Of a DNA stretch of 64,000 bases, positions 1 to 11,487 are shown piece by piece (the first letter of the stretch is position 1; every line of letters starts with the position of its first letter). Below the pieces are notes generated by a model. It saw nothing but the letters and a program-made list of their open reading frames with translations, made no database searches and was not told the origin of the DNA. Both the position numbers and the translations under genes were made by a program. The stretch comes from Cryptomeria japonica (Eukaryota > Streptophyta > Pinopsida > Cupressales > Cupressaceae), in contig NC_081414.1 in the NCBI RefSeq assembly GCF_030272615.1, positions 518,823,185 to 518,887,184 on the forward strand, in the 5' to 3' direction.

Positions 1-60
1 ATATATATGTTTAATATGTTATATGTATATAAACATATTATATATACAATATCATATTAT

Positions 61-180
61 ACACATATTATATATTACATATATTATATGAATATACACA
101 TATAATATATTACATATATTATATGAATATACACATATAATATATTACATATATTATATGAATATACACATATTATACAT
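61..180. repeat. 35-bp AT-rich tandem repeat
   Basis: About three copies of an A/T-only unit containing ATATGAATATACACATA recur at a 35-bp spacing (the ATATG core is at 86, 121 and 156). The sequence before position 61 is related but irregular. No gene is visible. It is a simple minisatellite at the window edge and may continue to the left. Confidence 0.85.
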
Positions 181-200
181 AGACTATAATATTATACAAT

Positions 201-345
201 AGCACATACGCGCTGTTTATAGTAAAGATAGTGCATACACGCTGTTTAATGTGAAACACGTGCGTACGTGCTTCTTACACTATAAATACCCCATATGTGC
301 TTTTTAAACCATAAGTACCTCGTACGCACTTTTGACTTTTTAGGC
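201..345. repeat. Degenerate ~29-bp tandem repeat
   Basis: Five diverged copies of a unit with a GTRCGTACGC-like head and a CTTTTTAAACTATAAGTACC-like tail begin near 202, 231, 260, 289 and 319, giving a spacing of 29-30 bp. The copies differ at many positions, so this is an old array. Short ORFs crossing it are not credible genes. Confidence 0.65.
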
Positions 346-1868
346 TTGGAAGTAAGCCTGGATGACAAAGCTATGGATTGGAAGTTTGATTTCCCTCCAT
401 TTCTCTCATTTTTGACATGTTTTATTTTATCAACTTTGTCATCATCAGATTTACACTTCATAAAGTGGGTATTTCTAAAATTGCCACCATATTTTCACCC
501 ATCTTCTGAGCTTTCTAACCATTTTTTTTTTTTCAATTTGAACAACAATAACATATTATTATTGAATTTCTTTTACTAGTGTCTCCATAGTTCTCACAGA
601 CATAGGTGCACCATTTTTTGAATAACTTTTGATATACATATCCAAATTTAAAAAACATTATATATTATTGTAGTGAACTTGATTCTTTACAATTTAAAAA
701 AAATAAAATTGTATTTTCGATTTGTTTAGTGCAACTTATGCTTCGTGCACGAACAGGTACTGAATTTTCAGGATGTGCTCGATTAGAAAAATCATTAAAA
801 AAAATACTCAACAAGAAATTACAAACAAATACACATCTTCTAGTGCTCACTCTTAACTATCTTTCTGCCAAAGGATTTGTCAAAATACTAAATCTAACTA
901 TGACTTTTTAAATGCGCACGTCAGACACTATGTTATGTTTTTTCAGAAAAAAAACAAGGTCATTTTTTTGTGCGCGAAGGATTTGACCCCCTTAATCTTA
1001 TCCAATTTTGAAAATTTTTAGTAGTTTGGAAACTAGATTCAGAGTAATACAATATTTGTTCTTTGATTATCTTCATATCTTGAGTGGATGACTTTCAAAT
1101 TTTGCCTCTAAGTTTAGGTTCACCTGATTTTAGAAAAAAAGTGTCCATTTATACCCCCCTTTTTTACCACCATCTTTGTGCACTTACCCTACACGTTTAT
1201 AAGAATTAAACAATTGGGTATGTATATGTTTCATATACACCTAAATAAAGATATTTAAATGATTATATTGTGGTGATGAAATATTAAAGTTGGTAGATAA
1301 ATACTTAAGATTTTTAAATCAACATTAATATAAGGAAAATATATTAATACTAATATAGTTTAAATTGAAGATTTCAATTGAACATTAAAGTTGTAGTGAC
1401 ATTATTGGAATATTTTAATCGGCTTTAAATAGAGATGGAATTATTGGTAATTATAAGTAGTTAAAATATAATTTATTAATAATTATATTTAAGATGAATT
1501 GAATGGTTTTCAACACTTGGTTAAAATTTAATTAATAAATTGCTGGTAGGTTTGGGTGAAGTTTTAATGTCACCTCTATGGGTTAGTGTCTTTAATCTTA
1601 TTTAGAGAACTATACCCCATTGAAGCTATTAAAGCAAGGAGGCATGGGGAAGGGTGAATTACCGACCCCCCCCCCTCTTAACTAGCAAAAGTTCAGGTTA
1701 CCCTTTAGTTAGGAGTTAAATAAAACATTTAATCGCTTGCATTAAAGACCTAATTAAGTTGACACTTAAGTTAACAAATTAGTTGAACTTAGTGAACAAC
1801 CACATCTAAACATTATGTAAATCACAAGTAATTAAGCATTTAAAAAAAATATATTGTTCTATTTTTGC
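346..1868. other. AT-rich intergenic DNA, no recognised feature
   Basis: No ORF of convincing length or family, RNA gene or terminal repeat is visible. Homopolymer runs occur, including a C run near 1665. Small ORFs at 295-579 and 729-911 have no recognisable family. Confidence 0.6.
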
Positions 1869-2110
1869 CCAAAATGTTTGGGTATTACAATGTTTATCAC
1901 ATTACTAAAGACTGAGATGATATAGAGGTACGAATTTCACAAATATATCAACACACAATGACAATAAAAATTGTAATCATGCTCATGTTATAGACACCAT
2001 GTTTATCACCATAGTAAAGGCGTGATTTTTATCGCAACAGTAAATTCGCAATGTTTATCACCAAAGGAGGGAGTCAAAAACATCGTGTTTATCACCATAG
2101 GAAGGAAAGG
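1869..2110. repeat. 233-bp satellite array, left part
   Basis: One full unit of the tandem repeat that continues at 6998-8500. It carries the same landmarks in the same order: GATGATATAGAGGTACGAAT, the ATTGTAATCATGCTC block, and several GTTTATCACC motifs. The block ends at AAAGG (2106-2110), where the solo LTR at 2111-6997 interrupts the unit. Removing that insertion puts the ATTGTAATC landmark here (1969) about one unit from the next one (7091), which shows that both parts are one original array. Confidence 0.88.
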
Positions 2111-4047
2111 TGTAATGCCCCGCCAGAAACCCCTAAGGAAAACAATACAACTAGGCAACTAAAAGTGTGTAATAATTTTTTTTTTAAAGATTAAGTTCAT
2201 AATCATATCAATAGCACGTTTAACGACACAATGGAAGTCTAACACCTAATTCCCTAAGGGTTACCAATGAAGATTACTTCATAGTTTATATTAACACCAT
2301 GGAAAATCCTATTGTTCAGCTATTTAGGAAAATTAAATGTTTAAGATAAAAACTACACATACATCTAAATACCATAATGAAAGAAACAAAGTACTCATAA
2401 TGCATCCATTTTATATATACAATAGATTAAAGGAATTGATTTAACATCCATACCAATGATTCCTTTTTACAATATCCATAAATGCTTGTTTACAAAAAAA
2501 CCATGAATTAGAATGTTACAAAATCAAGATTACATAAAAGTTTGATACAATGACCTCAAGGTTTCAACTGAACAATGATCATGAACAAGAGCTGGTATAT
2601 GAACCATGAACCAAGAACATCAGCATAGTCCTTCCTCGCTTGAAGATACAAAACATCCGATGGAAAGTGGGACTACCACTCAACCATGTGATCCCAAAAA
2701 GGAACCACCCCACCATGCTAGGAGATAGTAGAAAACCCTCAAGCAAGAAAAATAAGACAAGTACAAAAGAACTACAAGACTCTGCAAACATTCATGTGAG
2801 TCAACTCAAAAACACTAGTGACTCCAAGGAGAGAGTGTTATCGCATAGCTTACGATGGATACCATGGTATAGCCTCCTAGGTCCTGGCCCCCATCCTGGG
2901 TTATTCTGGTAACCTCTCCCGGCTTCCGGCTCCAACTAAATCTCATGCGGACCCTACCAATCCTTTCATGAAGACAAGGTGGTAAGTTTACCATTCCAGG
3001 CCTTCTCGTAGCATTATGAGCCCTATACTAGCACTACACCTATGCACGAGGCACATTATCTTAATTAATATCTATCTCACTTCCCCCCCCCCCAAATATA
3101 TTATTAGGTTATCACTTTTTAACTAACTTTCGACGGGTTATCCTGTCATCCACTCCGGGCATGGCCCTCGCTCGAAAGCCACTCTCTCATAGGACACTAC
3201 AGGAAAGGTTTCTCTATGAGAACTTCTATGGTGAAACAGACAACCATACCTAATCCTAACAAACCATAGGTGAGGGATACACAATCACTAACCCAAGATT
3301 GACCATTTGGACAAAACACACAATGGCTCACACCACTAAGGTTATACAACAACACCCGACCAAGGAAATATAATAACATTGAACACAATGACATCTCAAC
3401 CAAAATTACAACGGAATTTAAACTTGACTGCATACACCTTTTACACAAGACCTAATACAAACAATTTTTTCATAAAATAGCCAAATGCATAATAGCTTGC
3501 AAATTTAAAATTTTCAGAAAATAAGAATTACATCTATTTTAATATAAATAAATCAATGTTGAGATTTGTTGAGAAAAGAGGTAAATAAATCAGGACACAT
3601 GGAGATATAAAGAGCTTAGGCAATATAAACTTAGAATTTAAAACCTTAAGAGGTGTCGATATTTCTTAACGAAAAGAAACATAATGTCTCCCATTACTTT
3701 TATCATGCTCCCTATCAACTAACCTTATAAAATAACAAAGAGACTAAATATCCCTATTCGCTACTATAGCAATTAAATTAGTTAATATCTATTTCACTAT
3801 GATTTCCATTCCTCTATTTTAAACGACTAATATTTATATTTTCAATTAACAATGATATAAACATAATCATGTAAATAACCATAACCTATGTCTAAAACTA
3901 CAAATTCCACACTTCCTTAAATAATAAACAAAATCAAATGAAACTCTGACCTCTTTGCAAGCTTGAATCTGATTTGTGAAACTTCTGACGATCTTCCACC
4001 AATTAGCTCTATGCCTTGCTTGTCAATCTCAAACCCATCTATCCTCT

Positions 4048-4107
4048 AACTTGCTATCTTTTAACTTGCTATTCTCCAACTCGCTATTCTCCAACTTGCT
4101 ATTCTCC
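4048..4107. repeat. 15-bp microrepeat inside solo LTR copy 1
   Basis: Four consecutive copies of AACTTGCTATTCTCC-like sequence lie at 4048, 4063, 4078 and 4093. The first copy has TTTT instead of CTCC. It is a local expansion within the LTR. Confidence 0.8.
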
Positions 4108-5087
4108 TATCTCATTCTCTATTCCTTCGTTGCATCTCACCCCCCCTCTTCTCTTCCAACCCAACGGTTTATATATAGTGTAGATGTCTACCCACTTTCC
4201 TACTTTTGGGCTATCTCTACTAGAGATGGATTGATTCTAAGCGACACCACTCAAGATCTAATTGCAACATTACAGTGCTAATCATAATCGAACACCTATG
4301 TGTTCACCATGTAAAGTTCTTCATTAACCATTTCACGACACCACACCATTAAAGTGGTTAAATCCTTATTTATAGATAATACATGTGGCTTTTGACTTCA
4401 ATACTAAATTGACTTTACTATAAATAACTTCCTAAAAACATGCAAATTAAATAACTATCTAATACACGTTGATAATGGTGGATATGGGTGGGTTTACGTG
4501 GGTTGGTAAACCACTTTATTGGCTGAAATATTTTGAGCCTTATTGCTGCCTTCACGTGAAACAAAATTATGTTAAATAGTTGAGACTGCTTATTCACCAG
4601 TTTTTTGGTCACTGCAGGATTGCAGAGGGGAGCAGATTGACATGAACAATTGGCCTGCAGGAAGTTGTGAATGTTCGTGCATGCAAATTTCATTATATTT
4701 CTGTATAAAAAGACTAGAGAACGCACATTTATCAAAGTGCACAGTAGATTTTTAGGAAGGTGCAGATACATGTTGACAAGGCTAGATTGTGCGACATTTG
4801 TATGTGCTTGTCACCACTACTGTCGTCTAGTCCTCATTGTTGTTTCCATCCACCCATCTCTCTGCATTAACATTCCAGTAGCACGTGGCAGAGGCAAGTG
4901 AAACCCTAAAAGTGCAGTGATTTTTGTGAGACTTCCTGCAAATGATTGATATGGCCCCTCATGGCATAGAAATTGCCATTCACAACGGAAAATAATAATA
5001 ATAATTGCTTTCTTTGTTCTTCATTCCTTCTCCATATACATCTTATTAGAATATGTACATGAGATGATGTGTGCCAGAGCAATCATT

Positions 5088-5165
5088 TGTATATACATCG
5101 TGATAGTCCACCTATCAATGATTGGTTGTATATACATCGTGATAGCCCACCTATCAATTGTCCTA
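5088..5165. repeat. 39-bp tandem duplication inside solo LTR copy 1
   Basis: The block beginning TGTATATACATCGTGATAG and ending in CACCTATCAAT occurs twice, at 5088 and 5127. A longer flanking phrase, TTTCTTTGTTCTTCATTC, also occurs on both sides (near 5008 and 5198). This helps explain why this LTR is longer than copy 2. Confidence 0.75.
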
Positions 5166-6997
5166 CTAACACAGATGTGACAAAATAATAATAATTGTTT
5201 TCTTTGTTCTTCATTCATTCTCTATATATTGGACATTTGGGATCAACTGCATCCTAGCCCCATAATCCATGGAAATCCATTTTTTTCCTATAAGCTTCTC
5301 TCCCTCAACAAGTCTCACAAGGCCTAGATCAAATTAATTTTGTCCTATTAACAACTACAAGATTTGCTGCATTGGGTAGGAACTATGCTGCCCTGCAGCC
5401 CTTGTTTAAAATGGAGGAGGCATGTATAATAAAACGGAGGGCGGGTATATATAATGCAAAGGGAGGAGGGGTATGTAAAACAAAAAGGGAGGAGGGTGGT
5501 CAGTAGTAATACTGACCCCTCCCTTTTATTAAGGGGGTGGTCGATATTACTATCGGCCACCCTATTAGTTTTAAAAACTTTATTAAAACTAAACCGCCAC
5601 CCTCAATGTTCGCTCATTATTCGCTATTATTATTATATTATGTTTTTTTTTTTAATTTATTTTAATTTCCAATTTTTTTATTATATATTTTTAATATATA
5701 GATAATTAATAACCCATTCACTAATATATATATTTTTAAACATTAATCATTTTTTAATAAATTGAATATATATGCAAATATATATTTCGGTTTTTTCATT
5801 AAAGTAATATTTATAATTTAAAAAAAAAAACAATTTATATATCATAATTACATATTTATATATTTGTATATGGTCGATTCATATACATATGTATAATATG
5901 CATTTATATTTATTCTCACGATAATTGTTTATATATATATATTATATATATATATATATAAATATATGATCGATTTCACAATTATCTAACTAATATTTTT
6001 ATAAAATTTGTATTATTGTAACCAAAACGATGCTTAATAAAGATGCATTTCTTTTTGTACGAAAGACAATAAACATTCAATATATAGTACGCTACGTCGT
6101 AAAATCCAACTTATAAATAATCCTATTAAGAATACTCAACATAATTGACTATGACTCATAATTACCTATGCGTATATGAATATGTATATGTCTGAGTCCG
6201 AATCTACATATTAAATACATATAACGATAGTATAAATTGAAAACCAATCATCGAACATAGTTTTCGATAATTCGCCTACTTCTACATGAAGGATGCTAAA
6301 TCCTAGCATCACTATTTAATTCACATTATCAACAATCTTTCACCCTTCATGGACAAATAAACACAACAAGCAATAATTAAAATCACTAAACACACAAACA
6401 AAGCAAACCTCAAGCAAATTCTCACAAAAATCAAACAACAAAATATGAAGGCCGAACAAACTAACTGGACGACCAACTTATGACACTCACACGAGTGTAA
6501 CTAAATAAAATAGGGTCAACTACTATCTCCTCCACTTCCATCGGAAAATATAAGGCACGCTCAGACCTATGAAGCTAGGTGGAGACGATACCCTGTACCT
6601 ACCCAGTACTTGTACCCGCAATATCTTGCATCAATGAACCACACATACATATATACAATATAGAAAACATAGCATACACACTGATGAAGGAGAATCACGA
6701 CGTTCCCTGTCTCACTGAAATGAGTGAAGGAAAATCGTCCCCTTGCATCCAATACACTCACAGACACACAACGTACATTGCTTAGATAAAGTAAAATATC
6801 AGTATACAACAATAATCCATAAAATTTCCTAAATCACAAGTACAGAAATACAGCAAATAAATTATGCATCTCATATTCAGATAAAGCATGGAATAATGTC
6901 ATATAAGTCTGAATAACAAATCATGGTAATGTATCCTTTGAAAACAACCAATAGTAAAATATGAGTTCAATGAGTTCAAATGAGTAGGGGTACTACA

Positions 6998-8500
6998 AAA
7001 GGTTCAAACATGCCATGTTTATGACCTCGGTAAAGGTAGAGATGATGTAGAGGTGTGACTTTCACAAAGACAACATATAATGACAATATAGATTGTAATC
7101 ACGCTTAGGTTATAGACACTGTGTTTATCTCCATAGTAAAGGCACTATGTTTATCTCTACAGTAAATTCATCTTTTTTATCACCAAATGAAGGAAATTCA
7201 AAAACACCATGTTTATCACCACAAGAAGGAAAGGCGAACACGCCGTGTTTATCGAATTAGTAAAGATATAGATGATGCAGAGGTATGACTTTCACAAAGA
7301 TATCAACATACAATGAAAATAAAGATTGTAATCATGCTCAGGTTACATACACCATGTTTATAACCATAATAAAGATGTCATTTTTATTGAAACAATAAAT
7401 TCGTTATGTTTATCACCAAAGGAGAGAGAGTCAAAAACATCGTGTTTATCACCATAGGAAGGAAAGGTGAAGACATTGTGTTTATTGCCTCCGTAAAGGT
7501 AGGGATGATGTAGAGGTATGAATTTCACAAAAACATCAACACACAATGACAATACAGATTGTAATCATGCTCAGGTTATAGACATCATGTTTATCACCGT
7601 AGTAAAAGAGTTGTTTTTATCACAACAGTAAACTCACCATGTTTATCACCAAAAGAGAGAGAGTAGAAAACATCGTGTTTAGCACCACAAGAAGGAATGA
7701 TGACCACACTGTGTTTATCGCCTCAGTAAAGGTAGAGATGATGCAGAGGTATGACTTTCACAAAGACATCAACATACAATGACAATACAGATTGTAATTA
7801 TGCTCATGTTACAGACACCGTGTGTATTGCCATAGTAAAGGGACCATTTTTATCTCTACAATAAAGTCACTGTGTTTATCACCAAAGGAGGGAGAGTCAA
7901 AAACATTGTGTTTATCATCAAAGGAAATAAAGGTGAACACACCATGTTTAGCTCCCTAGTAAAGGTAGAGATGAGTCAGAGGTACAAATTTCACAAAGAC
8001 ATCAACATACAATGAAAATATAGATTGTAATCGTTCTCAAGTTACAGACATTGTGTTTATCGCCATAGTAAAGGCATTGTTTTTATTGCAACATTAAATT
8101 CCATGTGTTTATCACCAAAGGAGGGAGAGTCGACAACATCGTGTTTATCACCATAGGAAGGAAAGGTGAACACACCGTGTTTATTGCCTTAGTAAAGGTA
8201 GAGATGATGCAAAGGTATAACTTTCACAAAGACATCAACATACAATAATAATATAGATTGTAATCATGCTCAGGTTATAGACATCGTGTTTATTGCCATA
8301 GTAAAGGGGCCTTTTTTATTGAGACAGTAAATTCCACATGTCTATCACCAAAGGAGGGAGAGTCTAAAACATCGTGTTCATCACCACAGGAAGGAAAGTT
8401 GAACACATCATGTTTATCACCTAAGTAAAGGTAGAGATGATGCAAAGGCACGAAGTTCACAAAGACAACATACAATGTCAATACAAATTGTGACAAGAGC
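6998..8500. repeat. 233-bp satellite array, right part (~6.4 units)
   Basis: The landmark GATTGTAATC recurs at 7091, 7324, 7557, 7790, 8023 and 8256, and a degenerate copy lies near 8487, so the period is 233 bp almost without variation. Each unit contains about five sub-motifs close to GTGTTTATCACC, 26-40 bp apart, so the unit probably grew from a shorter repeat. Each unit also contains a GGTAGAGATGATGCAGAGGT block. Minus-strand ORFs at 7358-7552 and 8290-8541 are periodic translations of the repeat, not genes. The array ends in unique sequence near 8500. Confidence 0.93.
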
Positions 8501-8880
8501 ACATAACGCAAGTGTAAACACAATACATCAATAGCATTCACTTATAATACTACCATCTATATTGTGACAAATTGAGTGGCACAAACTTAGTTCATGGTTG
8601 GTAAGATGTGATAATCTTAGTTCATTATCCATAAAAGGATCAAAATTTCATGAACATATGACAATTTCATATATTTTGTCAAAGGAAGAGTGTGTAAACA
8701 AAAAATGAGTGATTTTTGTATTATGATTCATTTTTGTACTATGATGCAAGGGTTATGATATTTGAATAAAATTAAAATATGATTGATCTGATGGATAGAG
8801 AAGTGCTTGTGAAGTACTTACACTAAAGCATTTTGGTTATAGTTGCAACAACTTAATGGATAAATAAATAACTTAATCCC
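8501..8880. other. AT-rich DNA, no recognised feature
   Basis: No coding, RNA or repeat signal is seen between the end of the satellite array and the LINE remnant. The boundary with the LINE remnant is approximate. Confidence 0.5.
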
Positions 8881-9011
8881 CCTATGGATGGATTTTGTTT
8901 TATTTAATGCATCCGTGTTGGAGAGAGGAGGGAAGTCATTTCAAGAATCTTCCCAAAACAGGGCTTTCCTCAAATTATGAATAACCCAAGTTACAAAGGG
9001 AAAGAATATCC
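8881..9011 (-). pseudogene. LINE remnant, downstream half (split by Copia)
   Basis: Read on the minus strand, this piece continues the LINE ORF2 remnant at 20268-20690. It encodes a GK-ALFWEDSWN-like phrase, as found after the reverse transcriptase thumb in plant LINEs, with stops and frameshifts. The Copia element at 9012-20267 separates the two halves. ATCC (9008-9011 and 20269-20272) is the matching part of the target duplication. Homology was judged by eye from a short, damaged segment. Confidence 0.5.
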
Positions 9012-10228
9012 TATTAGCCATTTGGTGGAATTGATTATTTGTTGCATTGATGTTTTGTCATTGATGACAACACTAGCTGTTTGGATGCTTTACCGACACC
9101 CTTATGGTCCCGGTAGGATGAGTAGTTTTTGGTTGATCTAGATTCGGCATGATCTGGTACGATCCATTATAGTTTGGTGATGGAATTGGCTTGTTCATGA
9201 TACTCATGCTCATATTTGGTTAGTTGGTTTGGTCTGGTGATCAGATGCTATCCTGTTTGCTTAAAAGCTTAGTTTCTGGTTCCGGTGAGGGTTTCACCGA
9301 TAGAGCTTTTGGTGGAGACCTTTGATGAATTGCATAAGTGGCATTGGTGTAGCTTCTGGTGGAGTTTCAAGATGTTGTTGGTGATCATGTTCGAGACTTG
9401 GCAGATGTAGATCATTTTTGTAGTATGTGGACCTATATTAGGTCTCAGATGATCTAGGTTATGGACCGACTTTAATGTAACATGTGGATTGGATCTATCG
9501 ATGTATTTTTGGGATATCTTATGTGTTCGATATTATTTGTTTGGTCTAAGGCCGACATAGTTTGTAACTATGTAATTGGTTTATTGTCTGGTGATTGACC
9601 TGATTGTTTATGGTCGAGGGTTTGTATATATAGATGTAAGATCTCATTGTAGATCATCATGGTTATGTTAGAGGTCATGGTCAAGGAATGTAATATACGA
9701 GTAATGTAATATCATTTAGGCAGAGGAGTTGGTCGATCATTGGAGATTGAATTGGGTTTATATAAGAGGATTTAGTCCTCCGGTATTGAGCTTAACTAGA
9801 AGTGTACTCAGGCATAGGTGATGCTATCTTTTGCAGTTCAACACTTCTCTAGATTGTAGTCTTCATTTATATATAATCAATGAGGCTCCTTTTGTGATGA
9901 GCAGTGCACTCTAGGCTGTTGGCCTTCCTTCAAGTGCAATCCCCTCAATTTTAATTCACATACTTATTATAGAAGTATTATTTGACTGTGGGTAGGCTTC
10001 CCACTATGGTTTTTCCCTTTACCAGGTTTTCCACCTACAAATCTTGGTGTTATGTGGATGGCTTTTATTTTGTGATTATTGTTTATGCTTAATTGCTTTG
10101 ACTGCTATTCTGGTATTAATGTTTTAGGTTTCGGTATTAAAGTTTAAATTACTAATGGTTCTGGTAATCTGTGACAACTGATTCACCCCCCCTCTCAGTT
10201 GTCTTCTAGTTAATTAAGGTATTTAACA
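9012..10228 (+). repeat. Copia 5' LTR
   Basis: It aligns along its length with 19110-20267. The first dinucleotide is TA instead of TG (mutated), and the end is ..TTTAACA directly before the primer-binding site. Shared internal phrases include TTGCATTGATGTTTTGTCAT and GTTTGTATATATAGATGTAA; the latter contains a TATA-like core and is a plausible promoter for the element. Confidence 0.88.
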
Positions 10229-10286
10229 ATTGGTATTAAAGATTTGGTCCTCTCTGCAAAAAGCTTAACCACCAGAGGAAGATCCT
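10229..10286 (+). promoter_or_regulatory. Copia primer-binding site and leader
   Basis: ATTGGTATTAAAG follows the 5' LTR directly and resembles the methionine-tRNA primer site TGGTATCAAAG with changes. A short leader runs from it to the gag ATG at 10287. Confidence 0.7.
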
Positions 10287-11220
10287 ATGGCAACTAACAG
10301 TTCAAGTTCATCCAATTCTTCTGGAGCTATCTTTTGAAGGGATATTCTGAGGCTTGATGGAAAAAATTATATAGTATGGAATATTCAGATGGAAACTCAT
10401 CTGAGATGTCTTGGCAAGGAGATTTGGGAGATCACACAGAATGGTGTCACACACTATAATCCAGGTTTTGGAAATCCTCCTCTGATAAACCTAGACAAGG
10501 AGCTTGAGAATGATTGTAGAGAAAAAGAAGCACTCTTGTGTGCACTTTCTGATCAGCAAATAATGGGGTTAACCGACAAATCATCTGGAAAGGCTATATG
10601 GGATAAATTAGAAACTCTTAATGAGGGTGACTCTATAGTGGAGATTGCTTAACTTTATGGGTACTAGGTGAGATATGAAAACCTAAAGATGGAAGAAGAT
10701 GAAAGGATTACTGCATTCATGGAAAGGGTAAATGAAATTGTTATGGGAATTCAATCGTAGTGGTGGAACTCTGAGCGAAGATGAAATTATTTTTAAAGTT
10801 CTGAGAGGCCTACCACCAGCTTACAAAATGAAGGCTACTAATATTAATTAGTTGAGAACAATGGATAATACATTTGTCAACACAGATACTTTGGTTGGGA
10901 AACTATCTACTTTTGAGCTTGAAGAATTTGGACCTTCTGGAGCTATGAAGACTGAACCTCCTTTTCATGCATCTACATCTACAACTAGTAAGGAAGATTG
11001 GAAAGCTTTGTATCCAAAGGAATTAGAATATATGAAGAGAGAAGATGATGAGTTTGAGAAACTTGAAGAAAAATTTGCTAGAAGAGTACCTAAAGGACCA
11101 GTAGGAAGTAAGTATGAAGGAAAAGCACCTTTTAAATGTTTTGCATGTAATAAAATTGGTCATTTTGCATCTAGATGTTCTGAAAGGAATTCAAGATCTG
11201 AAGAAAGATTTAGAAGATAA
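10287..11220 (+). pseudogene. Copia gag (UBN2-type nucleocapsid), broken
   Basis: Gag packages the element RNA in cytoplasmic particles. The ATG at 10287 opens a Ser-rich leader that hits a stop near 10335. Reading continues through LDGKNYIVW-like and WDKLETL-like phrases typical of plant Copia gag (UBN2 family). Further stops lie near 10652 and 10850. A CCHC zinc knuckle, CFACNKIGHFASRC, lies near 11140-11180, so the nucleocapsid end is recognisable. The reading frame is not intact. Its neighbour downstream is the split protease. Confidence 0.85.
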
Positions 11221-11487
11221 TTTAAGCCTAACCCTGGATATCAAAACAAGTATAAGTACAAGAAAAACAAAGAGAAATCATGCTACATAGCGGATGAGGA
11301 AGGCATTACTCATTTTGATGATGAACTGACAGAAGACTCTACTAGTGGTTCCGACAATGGGAAGGAATGGGTGTTCCTAGCTATCAAGGAAGATGATTCG
11401 GCACTGGAAGATAATGTACCTAAAGAGAAGGCACTTGCTGCTAAAATTGAAGACAAAGATGAATGGGTAATTGATAGCGGTTGTTCA
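11221..11487 (+). pseudogene. Copia protease, 5' part up to the insertion
   Basis: After a Lys/Glu-rich linker the sequence encodes WVIDSGCS, the aspartic protease active-site motif, at about 11464-11487. The expected continuation (His and Met/Ile-Thr-x-Asp-Lys) is absent here and reappears at 15712, directly after the inserted solo LTR. The insertion therefore disrupts the protease at the active site. Confidence 0.9.

Larger units (their letters stand above)
2111..6997 (-). mobile_element. Solo LTR (4.9 kb) of a long-LTR family, copy 1
   Basis: On the minus strand the segment starts TGTAGTACCCC and ends GGGGCATTACA, an imperfect terminal inverted repeat with TG..CA ends. It is flanked by a 5-bp duplication AAAGG (2106-2110 and 6998-7002). 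It matches two other copies in this window, at 11488-15706 and at 29 kb plus 48-50 kb. One shared block, on the minus strand near 6550-6620, reads like CTCCACCTAGCTTCATAGG; others lie near 2850-3180. No internal domain or second LTR is present, so it is a solo LTR left by recombination. The family is probably Gypsy, because copy 3 is followed by a methionine-type primer-binding site, but its pol is not seen. The LTR is unusually long for a plant element. Confidence 0.85.

Noticed and set aside
1869-8500. CRISPR-like array
   Set aside because: The repeats are contiguous 233-bp units without unique spacers, and the context is a plant nuclear genome.
7358-8541. Minus-strand ORFs encoding a repetitive peptide with GDKH motifs
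   Set aside because: The peptide periodicity is that of the 233-bp satellite, and frames are closed in other units; it is a translation artefact of the repeat.
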